A stretch of 64,000 nt of DNA from Arenimonas oryziterrae DSM 21050 = YC6267 (GTDB lineage: Bacteria; Pseudomonadota; Gammaproteobacteria; Xanthomonadales; Xanthomonadaceae): positions 1 to 64,000 of the forward strand of contig NZ_ATVD01000004.1 of the NCBI RefSeq assembly GCF_000420545.1, read 5' to 3'. The notes below the pieces were generated by a model, which saw only the letters and a list, made by a program, of their open reading frames with translations, was not told the origin of the DNA and made no database searches. Position 1 is the first letter of the stretch, and every line of letters begins with the position of its first letter. Shown piece by piece: positions 56,320 to 64,000 of the stretch. A program made the translations under genes and the position numbers.

Positions 56320-57219
56320 ATGAACAAGACACTGCTCTCCATCGCGCTCGCCGCGAGTCTGTTGTCCACCGCCGCGCAGGCGAAACTACGTGTTTTCGCC
56401 TGCGAACCCGAGTGGGCGTCGCTGACGCAGGAACTGGCCGGCGACAAGGTCGACATCGACGTCGGCACCTCCGCCCTGCAGGACGTGCACCAGATCGACG
56501 CCAAGCCCAGCCTCATCGCGAAAGTGCGGCGCGCCGATCTCGTCGTCTGCTCCGGTGGCGGCCTCGAAGTGGGCTGGCTGCCGCAGCTCGTCCGTCAGTC
56601 GGGCAATCCGAAGATCGCGTCCGGCGCCGGGTCGTTCATGGCCGTCAGCCAGGTCGTTGCTTTGGAAAAACCGACCGCACTCGATCGCGCCGCCGGTGAT
56701 GTGCATCCGGAAGGCAATCCGCATATCCAGATGGATCCGCGTCGCGTGCTCACGGTCGCCAAAGCCCTGGATGCCCGACTGATCCAGATCGATCCCGCGA
56801 ACGCCGCCGTCTACCAGCAACGGCTCGCCGATTTCAACGGCCGCTGGACGGCAGCGATCCAGCGCTGGGAAGCGAAGGCGGCGCCGCTCAAGGGCCGCAA
56901 CATCGTCGTGCATCACCGCAGTTGGATCTATCTCGAGCAATGGCTGGGCCTGCATGAAGTCGGCGCGCTCGAGCCCAAGCCCGGCGTGCCGCCGACCAGC
57001 GCGCATCTGTCCGGCCTGATCGACACGACCAAGAGCCAAAAGACGCTCGCGATCGTGCGCGCGGCCTATCAGGATCCGAAAGCCAGCCAGTGGCTGGCCG
57101 AACGCACCGGTGTGCCGGCGGTGAGCCTGCCGCTGACCGTGGGTGGCGATGCGCAGTCGAAGGATCTGTTCGGTCTGTTCGATTCGACGATCGACAAACT
57201 GCTGGGAGCGGCGAAGTGA
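56320..57219 (+). CDS. Metal ABC transporter substrate-binding protein (ZnuA-type)
   Basis: A 299-residue periplasmic cluster A-I binding protein with a signal peptide (LLSIALAASLLSTAAQA). Candidate metal ligands are in LQDVHQIDAKPS (His), GDVHPEGNPHIQMDPRR (HPEGNPH motif), IVVHHRSWIYL and a late Asp. The short His loop of ZnuA is missing, so either Zn or Mn is possible. Overlaps the permease start by 4 bases. Confidence 0.9.
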   Translation: MNKTLLSIALAASLLSTAAQAKLRVFACEPEWASLTQELAGDKVDIDVGTSALQDVHQIDAKPSLIAKVRRADLVVCSGGGLEVGWLPQLVRQSGNPKIASGAGSFMAVSQVVALEKPTALDRAAGDVHPEGNPHIQMDPRRVLTVAKALDARLIQIDPANAAVYQQRLADFNGRWTAAIQRWEAKAAPLKGRNIVVHHRSWIYLEQWLGLHEVGALEPKPGVPPTSAHLSGLIDTTKSQKTLAIVRAAYQDPKASQWLAERTGVPAVSLPLTVGGDAQSKDLFGLFDSTIDKLLGAAK

Positions 57220-58022
57220 GCCTGTCGATGAATCTCGAGGGACTCGACATCAGCATTCTCGGTCCGGCTTGCGTGGCCGGACTGATCGTGCTGTCCACGC
57301 ATGTGCCCCTCGGCAAGCAGGTGCTGTCGCGCGGCATCATCTTCATCGATCTGGCGATCGCACAGATCGCCGCGCTCGGCGTGATCCTCGCGCAATTCAT
57401 GGGCATCGAGGAACAGGGCCTCGGCGTGCAGATCGCGGCGGCCGTCGCCGCGCTCGCAGGTGCCGGTCTGCTGAGCTGGACCGATCGTCGCTGGCCGGAA
57501 TACCAGGAGCCGCTGATCGGCACCCTGTTTGTTCTTGCAGCGACCGGTGGCCTGCTCCTGCTCGCGAACAATCCGCAGGGCGGCGAACATCTCAAGGACC
57601 TGCTGGTCGGGCAGATTCTGTGGGTGAGTTTCGCGCAATTGATTCCCGCCGCGATTCTGTCGGTGATCCTGCTGGCTTTCATGTGGCTGCGGCGCGGACG
57701 TCTGGTCGGTCTGGCGTTCTATGCCCTGTTCGCGCTGGCGATCACCACCTCGGTGCAGCTGGTCGGCGTGTACCTGGTGTTCGCCAGCCTGATCGTGCCG
57801 GCATTGGCGACCGCCGGCATGAGCGGCAAGAAGCAGCTGATCGCTGCGTATGCGATCGGTATTGCCGGCTACGTCTCCGGTCTCGCACTCTCGGCGGTGT
57901 TCGATCTGCCGAGCGGTGCGTTGATCGTCTGGACGCTGGCGGCGTGCGCCCTGCTCGCCCAGGCTTTTCCGGGCGTGCGCCGTTCGCATCCGGCGCATGC
58001 TCCGAAGGATGTCGCGGCCTGA
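57216..58022 (+). CDS. Metal ABC transporter permease (ZnuB/MntB-type)
   Basis: A 268-residue integral membrane permease with 7-8 hydrophobic helices; LSTHVPLGKQVLSRGIIFIDLAIAQIAALG and TTSVQLVGVYLVFASLIVPALAT are characteristic of ABC-3 permeases. The GTG at 57216 has GGGAG 8 bases upstream and overlaps the preceding stop; an ATG at 57228 is an alternative. No ATPase gene for it is next to it, so the ATPase must be encoded elsewhere. Followed by a hairpin. Confidence 0.9.
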   Translation: MSLSMNLEGLDISILGPACVAGLIVLSTHVPLGKQVLSRGIIFIDLAIAQIAALGVILAQFMGIEEQGLGVQIAAAVAALAGAGLLSWTDRRWPEYQEPLIGTLFVLAATGGLLLLANNPQGGEHLKDLLVGQILWVSFAQLIPAAILSVILLAFMWLRRGRLVGLAFYALFALAITTSVQLVGVYLVFASLIVPALATAGMSGKKQLIAAYAIGIAGYVSGLALSAVFDLPSGALIVWTLAACALLAQAFPGVRRSHPAHAPKDVAA

Positions 58023-58043
58023 ACACGCCGGACAGGGAACCGG

Positions 58044-58072
58044 AAGCCGGATGATCTGAGACAATCCGGCTT
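58044..58072 (+). terminator. Hairpin terminator of the metal-uptake operon
   Basis: AAGCCGGAT and ATCCGGCTT pair perfectly across an 11-base loop, and the 3' arm runs into TTTCCC. This fits a rho-independent terminator 22 bases after the permease stop, though the T-run is short. Confidence 0.6.
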
Positions 58073-58095
58073 TCCCGGCCCTGTTCGCGCCCCTC

Positions 58096-59538
58096 ATGTC
58101 CGATGCTCCAACGCCGCCGGCCAAGCCGGTCGCCGACGCCCAACCCGCCGCTGCGCCCACGCCGTCCAGCGCACAGGCGTCCTGGCTGCGCTATGCGACC
58201 CTGGCCGTGCTGCCCTTGTTGGCCGGCCTCTACCTCATCGCGCGCGCGCCGGCAGGCAAACCCATGGCGGCGATGTCGGCCGACTGGCTGACACATCTGG
58301 AACAGCCGCTGCCGCGTTTCATGCTGCAACTGCTGGTCGTGCTCACCGCCGCGAAACTCGCGGGCCTGGCGATGCGCCGCGTCGGGCAACCGGCGGTTAT
58401 CGGCGAAATGCTCGCGGGCATCCTGCTCGGGCCGTCCCTGCTCGGCTGGGTCTGGCCGCAGGCGCAGGCGCTGCTGTTTCCGGCGGCCTCGCTGGCGACG
58501 CTGGGAAATATCAGTCAGCTTGGCGTGCTGGTTTTCATGTTTGCGGCCGGCGCCGAAGTCGATCTGCCGCGCTTGCGCGGACAGAAGGGCCGCACCCTGC
58601 TCATCAGCCACACCGGCATCGCGCTGCCTTTCCTGCTCGGCATCCTGCTCGCCCTGCCGCTGCATGCCGGCTATGCACCGGCCGGGGTCGGGTTCGCCGG
58701 ATTCGCGATGTTCCTGGGCATCGCCCTGAGCGTGACGGCGTTTCCGGTGCTGCTGCGCATTCTCGAGGAACGCGGCACTCTCGGCAGTCCGATCGGCCTG
58801 ATCGCGGTCGCCTGCGCGGCGCTCAGCGACGCCACCGCCTGGGCGATGCTCGGCGCGATCGTGGCGATCGTGCAATCGCAGAGCCTGGTCAGCGTCGGCG
58901 TGAGCCTGTTGCTGGCCTTGGGCTTCGCCTGGCTGATCGTGGCGCGCACCCGCCGCTGGTTCGCCGGCTGCGAGGTGCCCACGCACCGCGAACCGCAATG
59001 GATGCTCGGCATGGTGCTGCTGATCCTGGTCTGCGCCTTGTTCACTGATGCGATCGGCCTGCACGCGATGTTCGGTGCCTTCCTCGCGGGCATCGCGGTG
59101 TCGCGCAGCACCCGTCTGCGCAACCTGGTCGAGACCAAGATCGAACCGTTCGCGTCGGTGCTGTTGCTGCCGCTCTTCTTCGCGAGTACCGGTCTGCGCA
59201 CGCGCATCGATCTGCTCAGCGGCAACGAGTGGCTGCTGTGTCTGGCGATCGTGATCATCGCCACCGTCGGCAAACTCGGCGGTACGGTGATCGCCGCGCG
59301 CTGGTCGGGCATGCCTTGCGGCGATGCACTGCGCCTGGGCGCCCTGATGAACACGCGCGGGCTCATGGAGCTGATCGTGCTTGGCCTGGGTTACGAACTG
59401 GGCCTGATCAACGGTTCGCTGTACGCGATCCTCGTGCTCGTCGCGATCGTGACGACGGTCATGACCGGTCCGCTGCTGGGCTGGATCGACCGCGCCGAAG
59501 CGCGGCGTGCTCAACCGGTTTCGACGACGTCCCAGTAA
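58096..59538 (+). CDS. CPA2-family cation:proton antiporter
   Basis: A 480-residue membrane antiporter with about 12 helices. VGQPAVIGEMLAGILLGPSLLG, LGVLVFMFAAGAEVDLPRLRG, SVTAFPVLLRILEERG, CAALSDATAWAMLG (the acidic ion site) and LMNTRGLMELIVLGLGYELGL are the family motifs. It lacks the C-terminal RCK/TrkA-N domain found in KefB/C. The N-terminal Pro/Ala-rich leader (about 1-30) is not part of the family. Na+ or K+ exchange likely. Its 3' end overlaps the convergent PPTase gene by 28 bases. Confidence 0.9.
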   Translation: MSDAPTPPAKPVADAQPAAAPTPSSAQASWLRYATLAVLPLLAGLYLIARAPAGKPMAAMSADWLTHLEQPLPRFMLQLLVVLTAAKLAGLAMRRVGQPAVIGEMLAGILLGPSLLGWVWPQAQALLFPAASLATLGNISQLGVLVFMFAAGAEVDLPRLRGQKGRTLLISHTGIALPFLLGILLALPLHAGYAPAGVGFAGFAMFLGIALSVTAFPVLLRILEERGTLGSPIGLIAVACAALSDATAWAMLGAIVAIVQSQSLVSVGVSLLLALGFAWLIVARTRRWFAGCEVPTHREPQWMLGMVLLILVCALFTDAIGLHAMFGAFLAGIAVSRSTRLRNLVETKIEPFASVLLLPLFFASTGLRTRIDLLSGNEWLLCLAIVIIATVGKLGGTVIAARWSGMPCGDALRLGALMNTRGLMELIVLGLGYELGLINGSLYAILVLVAIVTTVMTGPLLGWIDRAEARRAQPVSTTSQ

Positions 59539-60215
59539 CGCGGCGCATCGACGCCCGGCCAGCCCGAGACGTCGGCGCGAAGGCCCCTGGAGCCGGCCAA
59601 GGCCATCACCAGCAAGCGATCCGGCCGCTGCCAGGACTGCATCGTGGCCTGCCCGGCGATGACCTCGTGCGGCGTCTGCCGACGCGTGCGTTGCGGTCGC
59701 AGCCCCGTGCCCTGGCGTTTTCCCCAGGCTTCCTTGAGTGTCCAGTGCAGATAGAAGTGCGCCGCGCGACGCGCGTCGTCGACCTGCACCAGCGCCGCGC
59801 ATTCTTCCGGCGAAAAAAGAAACTCGGCGAGACTCGGCAGATCGCGCGGTTTGGCGCCGGTTTCGATATCGAGACCGATGGCCTCGCCGGCAATGGCCAC
59901 CGCCACCCAGTCGCTACTGTGGCTGATCGAGGCATGCAAAACGGCATCGATGCCGGTCGGCGCCTGCAGCCGCGGTGCACCGTGGTCGTCGCGGGTGAGC
60001 AGCCAGGCGGCCGCGTCGCCCCCGTGGTGTTCGGCCGCCAGCTCGCGCAACAACCAGTGCCCCGCGAGAAATTGACGACGCCGGAGCGGCGATGCCATGG
60101 CATCGAGGCGGCGACGCTCGTCGTCATGCAGCCAGGCCGGATCCCGCAGGGCTGCCAGCGCGTCGAAGGCCGCGAGTGGAGCGAGCCGGATCTGCGCCCT
60201 TCCGACGCGTTGCAT
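59511..60215 (-). CDS. 4'-phosphopantetheinyl transferase (Sfp type)
   Basis: A 234-residue Sfp/AcpT-type transferase. LHASISHSSDWVAVAIAGEAIGLDIE (with the Asp/Glu magnesium ligands) and HWTLKEAWGK (W-x-x-KEA) mark the active site. It puts the phosphopantetheine arm on carrier proteins, here most likely the ACPs of the aryl-polyene pathway whose genes precede it. The ATG at 60215 overlaps the ketosynthase stop (TGATG); a GTG at 60218 is also possible. Confidence 0.9.
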   Translation of the reverse strand: MQRVGRAQIRLAPLAAFDALAALRDPAWLHDDERRRLDAMASPLRRRQFLAGHWLLRELAAEHHGGDAAAWLLTRDDHGAPRLQAPTGIDAVLHASISHSSDWVAVAIAGEAIGLDIETGAKPRDLPSLAEFLFSPEECAALVQVDDARRAAHFYLHWTLKEAWGKRQGTGLRPQRTRRQTPHEVIAGQATMQSWQRPDRLLVMALAGSRGLRADVSGWPGVDAPRYWDVVETG

Positions 60216-61441
60216 CACGGCCAGCGGCGCAGCACGAGCGAAGTATTGATGCCGCCGAACGCGAAGTTGTTGCTCATCACGTATTCGGCCTGCAGGGCGC
60301 GGCCACCGCTCATGATGTAGTCGAGCGCACCGCAGCGCGGATCGACCGCATCGAGATTAATGGTCGGCGCGAACCAGCCTTCGCGCATCATTTCGTAGGT
60401 GATCCAGGCTTCGAGCGCACCGCAGGCACCGAGCGTGTGCCCGGTATAGCTCTTGAGCGAGCTGATCGGCATGCGGTCGCCGAACACCGCGTGCGTCGCG
60501 GTGCTCTCGGCGATGTCGCCGTGATCGGTCGCCGTGCCGTGCGCGTTGACGTAGGCGATCGCCTCCGGTGGCAGCCCCGCGTCCTTCAATGCCAGGCGCA
60601 TCGCGATCGCCATGGTGTCGGCATTGGGCTGGGTCACGTGCTGGCCGTCGCTATTGGTGCCGTAGCCGACGATCTCGGCATGGATGCGTGCGCCGCGGGC
60701 GCGTGCATGGTCGTAGTCCTCGAGAATCAGGGTGCCGGCGCCTTCGCCGATCACCAGCCCATCGCGCTTGATGTCGAATGGGCGCGGCGTGAGCTCGGGC
60801 GTGTCGTTGCGCGTGCTGGTCGCGAACAGGGTGTCGAACACCGCCGCATCGGTGACATCGAGTTCTTCCGCGCCGCCGGCCAGCATCACATCCTGGTGTC
60901 CCGCCTTGATCGACTCATACGCATAGCCCACGCCCTGGCTGCCCGAGGTGCACGCGCTGGAGGTGGTGATGATGCGGCCGGTGATGCCGAAGAACACGCC
61001 AATATTCACCGGCGCGGTATGGCTCATCATCTTGATGTAAGTCGTGGCATTGATGGTCTGCGTATTCTTTTCCAGCACCATGCGGCCGAAATCGCTCATG
61101 GACGCCGGCGTGCCTGCGGACGATCCGTAAGAAATGCCGACGCGCCCGCTCTTGAGTAGCGGATCGCCGAGCAGACCGGCGTCGATCAAGGCCAACTCGC
61201 TCGCACGCGTAGCCATCAGCGCGACGCGGCCCATGCTGCGCGTGCTCTTGCGGTTGTAGTGCTCGGGCAGTTCGAAAGGCGCCGCCGGCACGCCCAGGCG
61301 CGTGTTCAGGCCCTTATAGATCGACCAGTCGTCGTAGTGCTGCACGCAATTGCGTTCGGCGCGCAGGTTGGCGAGCACCGTCGGCCAGTCGTGACCCAGC
61401 GGGCTGATCGCGCCCATCCCGGTGATGACGACGCGCCGCAT
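60215..61441 (-). CDS. Beta-ketoacyl-ACP synthase (aryl-polyene ApeR-like)
   Basis: A 408-residue FabF-type ketosynthase. Cys164 in TTSSACTSGSQ, His in NAHGTATDHGD and His in YTGHTLGA make the catalytic triad, so it should be active. In aryl-polyene/xanthomonadin clusters this enzyme elongates the polyene. It is 1 base overlapped with the ketoreductase (ATGA). Confidence 0.9.
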   Translation of the reverse strand: MRRVVITGMGAISPLGHDWPTVLANLRAERNCVQHYDDWSIYKGLNTRLGVPAAPFELPEHYNRKSTRSMGRVALMATRASELALIDAGLLGDPLLKSGRVGISYGSSAGTPASMSDFGRMVLEKNTQTINATTYIKMMSHTAPVNIGVFFGITGRIITTSSACTSGSQGVGYAYESIKAGHQDVMLAGGAEELDVTDAAVFDTLFATSTRNDTPELTPRPFDIKRDGLVIGEGAGTLILEDYDHARARGARIHAEIVGYGTNSDGQHVTQPNADTMAIAMRLALKDAGLPPEAIAYVNAHGTATDHGDIAESTATHAVFGDRMPISSLKSYTGHTLGACGALEAWITYEMMREGWFAPTINLDAVDPRCGALDYIMSGGRALQAEYVMSNNFAFGGINTSLVLRRWP

Positions 61442-62172
61442 CAAAGCATTCCTCCATTCACCGAAATCACCTGGCGGGTGATGTAGCCCGCCCCTTCCGA
61501 CATCAGGAAGCTCGCGAGCGCGGCGACCTCCTGCGGCTGGCCGATCCGGCGCATCGGGATCATCTTCATGGCTTCCTCGACGATCTCGGCAGCGATCATG
61601 TCGGTCTCGATGAGACCGGGAGCGATGCAGTTCACGGTGATCTCGCGTTTGGCCAGTTCCAGCGCGAGTGCCTTGGTTGCGCCGATGATGCCGGCCTTGG
61701 CGGCGCTGTAGTTGGTCTGCCCGCGATTGCCCGCCAGGCCGGACACCGACGCCAGCGTCACGATGCGACCGGGCTGGCGCCGACGCACCATCGGCATCAC
61801 CAGCGGCTGCAGGACGTTGTAGAAGGCATCGAGATTGGTGTGGATGACGCTGTCCCACTCTTCGCCGGTCATCGCCGGGAAGGCGTTGTCGCGAGCGATA
61901 CCGGCGTTGCAGACGACGCCGTAATAGGCGCCATGCGCTTCGATGTCGTCCGTGATGGCAGCAGCGCAGGCGGCGCGGTCGCTGACATCGAAGCTCAATA
62001 CCTGGGCCGCGCGACCGAGCGCCGCGATCTCGGCGGCGACGTGCTGTGCCTCTTCGACGCGGCTGCGGCAATGCACGGCGATGTCATAGCCGTCGCTGGC
62101 CAGTCGCAATGCGATCGCCCGGCCGATGCCACGGCTGGCGCCGGTGACGAGAATGCGGGAGCTGGGATTCAT
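61441..62172 (-). CDS. 3-oxoacyl-ACP reductase (FabG-like, ApeQ type)
   Basis: A 243-residue short-chain dehydrogenase. Cofactor motif TGASRGIG (about 10-17), NAGIARD, and catalytic Ser-Tyr-Lys in ASVSGLAGNRGQTNYSAAKAG, with a C-terminal GYITRQVISVNGGML as in FabG. Reduces 3-ketoacyl-ACP in the polyene cycle. Overlaps both neighbours by 1-4 bases. Confidence 0.92.
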   Translation of the reverse strand: MNPSSRILVTGASRGIGRAIALRLASDGYDIAVHCRSRVEEAQHVAAEIAALGRAAQVLSFDVSDRAACAAAITDDIEAHGAYYGVVCNAGIARDNAFPAMTGEEWDSVIHTNLDAFYNVLQPLVMPMVRRRQPGRIVTLASVSGLAGNRGQTNYSAAKAGIIGATKALALELAKREITVNCIAPGLIETDMIAAEIVEEAMKMIPMRRIGQPQEVAALASFLMSEGAGYITRQVISVNGGML

Positions 62173-62627
62173 GGGGCGTGGCCCTCCAGGAAGGCGCCGG
62201 GATTGCGGGGTTCGAACACGGAGACGTTGGCTTTCGCGATTTCTTCGGCGCCGTCGAGAATGCGACAGGAAAACATGCCGACACCGTTGTCGCCGAAGAT
62301 TTCGCGATGCGCTTCGATGCGCAGGGTCGTGCCGAACGCGAAGTGGGGACGCGTGCATTCATAGCGGCGCGTGCCGAGCAGGAAACCGAGGGTCACACTT
62401 TCGCCGCGTTGCAGGGCTTCGTGTCCGGCCCAGGCGGCAATGGCCTGGGCCATGTATTCGATGCCGACCCAGGCCGGGACGCCGAGGTCGTCGGCGAACA
62501 GATGATCGCTGCGCACGTCGGCCTCGACGACAACGTTGTCCGCGTCGCAGGACAGCAGGCGATCGACAAACAGCATCGCACCACGGTGCGGCACGACCTG
62601 CTCGATGCGCAGAAGCGGCGCGGTCAT
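62169..62627 (-). CDS. 3-hydroxyacyl-ACP dehydratase-like hot-dog protein (ApeP type)
   Basis: A 152-residue single hot-dog protein with VVPHRGAMLFVDRLL, the FabZ/ApeP opening with catalytic His, followed by GVPAWVGIEYMAQAIAAWAGHEA as in FabZ-like helices. It should dehydrate the 3-hydroxyacyl-ACP of the polyene chain. Its ATG abuts the stop of the upstream ketosynthase. Confidence 0.88.
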   Translation of the reverse strand: MTAPLLRIEQVVPHRGAMLFVDRLLSCDADNVVVEADVRSDHLFADDLGVPAWVGIEYMAQAIAAWAGHEALQRGESVTLGFLLGTRRYECTRPHFAFGTTLRIEAHREIFGDNGVGMFSCRILDGAEEIAKANVSVFEPRNPGAFLEGHAP

Positions 62628-63812
62628 TCAATCGGCTCCCAGTACGAGAGCGGCATTGCTGCCGCCGAACGCGAAGCTCTGGCTGAGCACGTGGCGCGGT
62701 CGGCGCGGCGCGTGCTCGCCCGGTCGCACCAGATGCACGGGCGGCAACGCCGGGTCCGTCTCGCCATCCCACCAATGCGGCGGCAAGAGCCCGCGGGGAT
62801 TGTTCACGAGCGTGAGCCAGCTGATCGCCGCCTCGATCGCGCCCGCCGCGCCGAGGGTATGCCCGGTCAGCGGTTTGGTCGAACTGGCGGGTGTCGACGG
62901 ACCCCACAGACGGGCGATCACCTGGCTCTCCATCGCATCGTTGTGCGGGGTCGCCGTGCCATGCAGATTAATGTAGTCGATGGCCTCGGCCGACAGACCG
63001 GCGCGCCGCAGGGACTGCGCGATCGCCTCCGTCGCGCCCTGCCCGCTCGGGTCGGGCGCCGACATGTGGTGGGCGTCGGCACTTTCGCCCCAGCCGGCCA
63101 GGCGTACGGCGCCTTCCTCGCGGGTCATCAGGAACAGGGCCGCGCCCTCGCCGATGTTGATGCCGCGGCGATGGACCGAAAACGGATTGCAGCGCGTCGG
63201 CGACACCGACTCCAGCGCGCTGAAGCCAGCGATGGTGAATGCGCACAACGAATCGGCGCCGCCGGCAATCACGGCATCGGCCATGCCGGCCTGGAGCAGG
63301 CGCGCACCCGAGGCCAGGGCCTTGGCGCTGGACGAACACGCCGTGGAAATCACGTGCGCCGGACCGGTCGCACCGAAGTGCTGCGCGAGAAACTGCGCCG
63401 GCGTGCCCATCTCCTGCTGCGCATAGTGGAATTGCGTTGGCCAGTGGCCGTGCTCGCGGTAATGGCGTTGCGCGCGTTCGCTTTCGCCGACGCCGGAGGT
63501 GCTCGTGCCGAGCACGATCGCGACCCGGTGTGCGCCGAATTTCGCAATCGCCTGCTCGACGGCGGCACGGATTTCCTGCGCGGCGAGCGCCAGCAAGGAA
63601 TTGTTGCGTCCTTGCAGCGCGACGGGCATCGAATCGAGATTGGGCAATGCCTCATGCACGACGCCCAGCGCCAGCGATCGGCCGGGTGTGAATGCCTCCG
63701 TCGCAGAAACGCCACGCGGGGCATCATCGGCGAACAAGGCGGCCGTGACAGCATTGCGGCCATGGCCGAGCGCGCAAACCAGGCCAAGATCGTTGAGGAA
63801 GACCCGACTCAC
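62628..63812 (-). CDS. Beta-ketoacyl-ACP synthase (ApeO-like)
   Basis: A 394-residue ketosynthase with Cys159 in ISTACSSSAK, His in NLHGTATPHNDAM and His in LTGHTLGAAG. Distinct from the other ketosynthase (for example the SALFADD-type N-terminus), it is the second elongating or initiating KS of the cluster; paired KS enzymes are normal in APE loci. GTG start at 63812 overlaps the preceding stop (GTGA). Confidence 0.9.
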   Translation of the reverse strand: MSRVFLNDLGLVCALGHGRNAVTAALFADDAPRGVSATEAFTPGRSLALGVVHEALPNLDSMPVALQGRNNSLLALAAQEIRAAVEQAIAKFGAHRVAIVLGTSTSGVGESERAQRHYREHGHWPTQFHYAQQEMGTPAQFLAQHFGATGPAHVISTACSSSAKALASGARLLQAGMADAVIAGGADSLCAFTIAGFSALESVSPTRCNPFSVHRRGINIGEGAALFLMTREEGAVRLAGWGESADAHHMSAPDPSGQGATEAIAQSLRRAGLSAEAIDYINLHGTATPHNDAMESQVIARLWGPSTPASSTKPLTGHTLGAAGAIEAAISWLTLVNNPRGLLPPHWWDGETDPALPPVHLVRPGEHAPRRPRHVLSQSFAFGGSNAALVLGAD

Positions 63813-64000
63813 GGCGACGGCTCCGACAGCGGCACCGACACGATGACCAGACGATAGCCGTCGCGATGCTGGGTGATTTCGATGCGATCAGGCGCCGTCA
63901 TGCGAACTTCCGTCACCACGGTCGTGTCCTGCAGCAATTGCCGCACGCCCTCGGTCTCGCGCAGCGTCCAGCCGGCGGGCAAGGCGGCGCGAATCTCCGC
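63809..64000 (-). CDS. C-terminal part of a DUF3261-like lipoprotein (truncated by window)
   Basis: The last 63 residues of a protein whose start lies beyond the right edge. LPAGWTLRETEG...VRMTAPDRIEITQHRDGYRLVIV resembles DUF3261 proteins, which occupy this position (next to the ApeO-like ketosynthase) in aryl-polyene clusters. The short fragment gives moderate certainty. It is coupled to the ketosynthase by GTGA. Confidence 0.5.
   Translation of the reverse strand, partial: AEIRAALPAGWTLRETEGVRQLLQDTTVVTEVRMTAPDRIEITQHRDGYRLVIVSVPLSEPSP

Overview
The window is about 64 kb of GC-rich, densely coding chromosomal DNA with no rRNA, tRNA, integrase or transposase gene that I can see. The gene content suggests a gammaproteobacterium of the Xanthomonadales (Lysobacter/Rhodanobacter type). 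It has a CopL-type copper protein ahead of a copper operon, an aryl-polyene/xanthomonadin-like pigment cluster, and many ATGA/TGATG start-stop overlaps. That placement is an inference, not proved by a marker gene.

Layout. (1) 1-5112: ordinary genes, namely an MBL hydrolase with a small HMA-fold-like partner divergent from a TetR regulator, an ArsR regulator with an SRPBCC/AHSA1 protein, a YgjP-like metallopeptidase, and a Baeyer-Villiger-type flavin monooxygenase. (2) 5371-41308: a complete-looking extracellular contractile injection system (eCIS, phage-tail-like particle) locus. A sigma-54 enhancer-binding protein is followed by about 470 bp of regulatory DNA. That DNA contains a consensus-perfect -24/-12 promoter, two 20-bp near-palindromes placed like enhancer sites, and a possible IHF site. 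One long co-oriented run of genes follows: small wHTH-like protein, 810-aa sheath, tube, T4-type baseplate protein, disordered linker protein, DUF4255 cap, AAA+ ATPase, tube-like adaptor, LysM/gp53-like protein, hub, spike, gp25, two J-type baseplate proteins, an I-type protein, a beta-helix fibre/spike, an Ig-like protein, and three tandem DUF4157 proteins. (3) 41310-41830: an orphan small ORF and a patch of REP-like repeats marking the 3' edge. (4) 41961-54316: LtrA-like membrane protein and a copper/silver resistance region (CopL, TolC-like lipoprotein, multicopper oxidase, cytochrome c, NTF2-like protein, CopZ, CopA, a second P1B-ATPase, a His-tailed DMT transporter). Three CueR-type promoter boxes lie between copZ and copA. 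(5) 54400-59538: a metal-uptake set (secreted small protein, outer-membrane porin-like protein, zinc/manganese-type binding protein, permease) and a CPA2 antiporter. (6) 59511-64000, minus strand: the downstream part of an aryl-polyene-type fatty-acid/polyketide cluster (PPTase, ketosynthase, ketoreductase, dehydratase, second ketosynthase, end of a DUF3261-like protein), which runs off the right end.

How it works together. The eCIS genes encode a contractile particle assembled in the cytosol. The three large DUF4157 proteins share the same N-terminal module (a CxC/CxxC cluster plus an HExxH-containing DUF4157 domain) but have unrelated C-termini: a PD-(D/E)XK-like tip, a GH-E HNH-type nuclease, and an unknown tip preceded by a JAB-like domain. 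They look like interchangeable cargo toxins. No immunity gene accompanies them, no T6SS membrane complex is present, and no phage head genes are present. Together these fit an extracellular, probably anti-eukaryotic or inter-kingdom device rather than a T6SS or prophage. The adjacent enhancer-binding protein and the sigma-54 promoter suggest production is tightly conditional.
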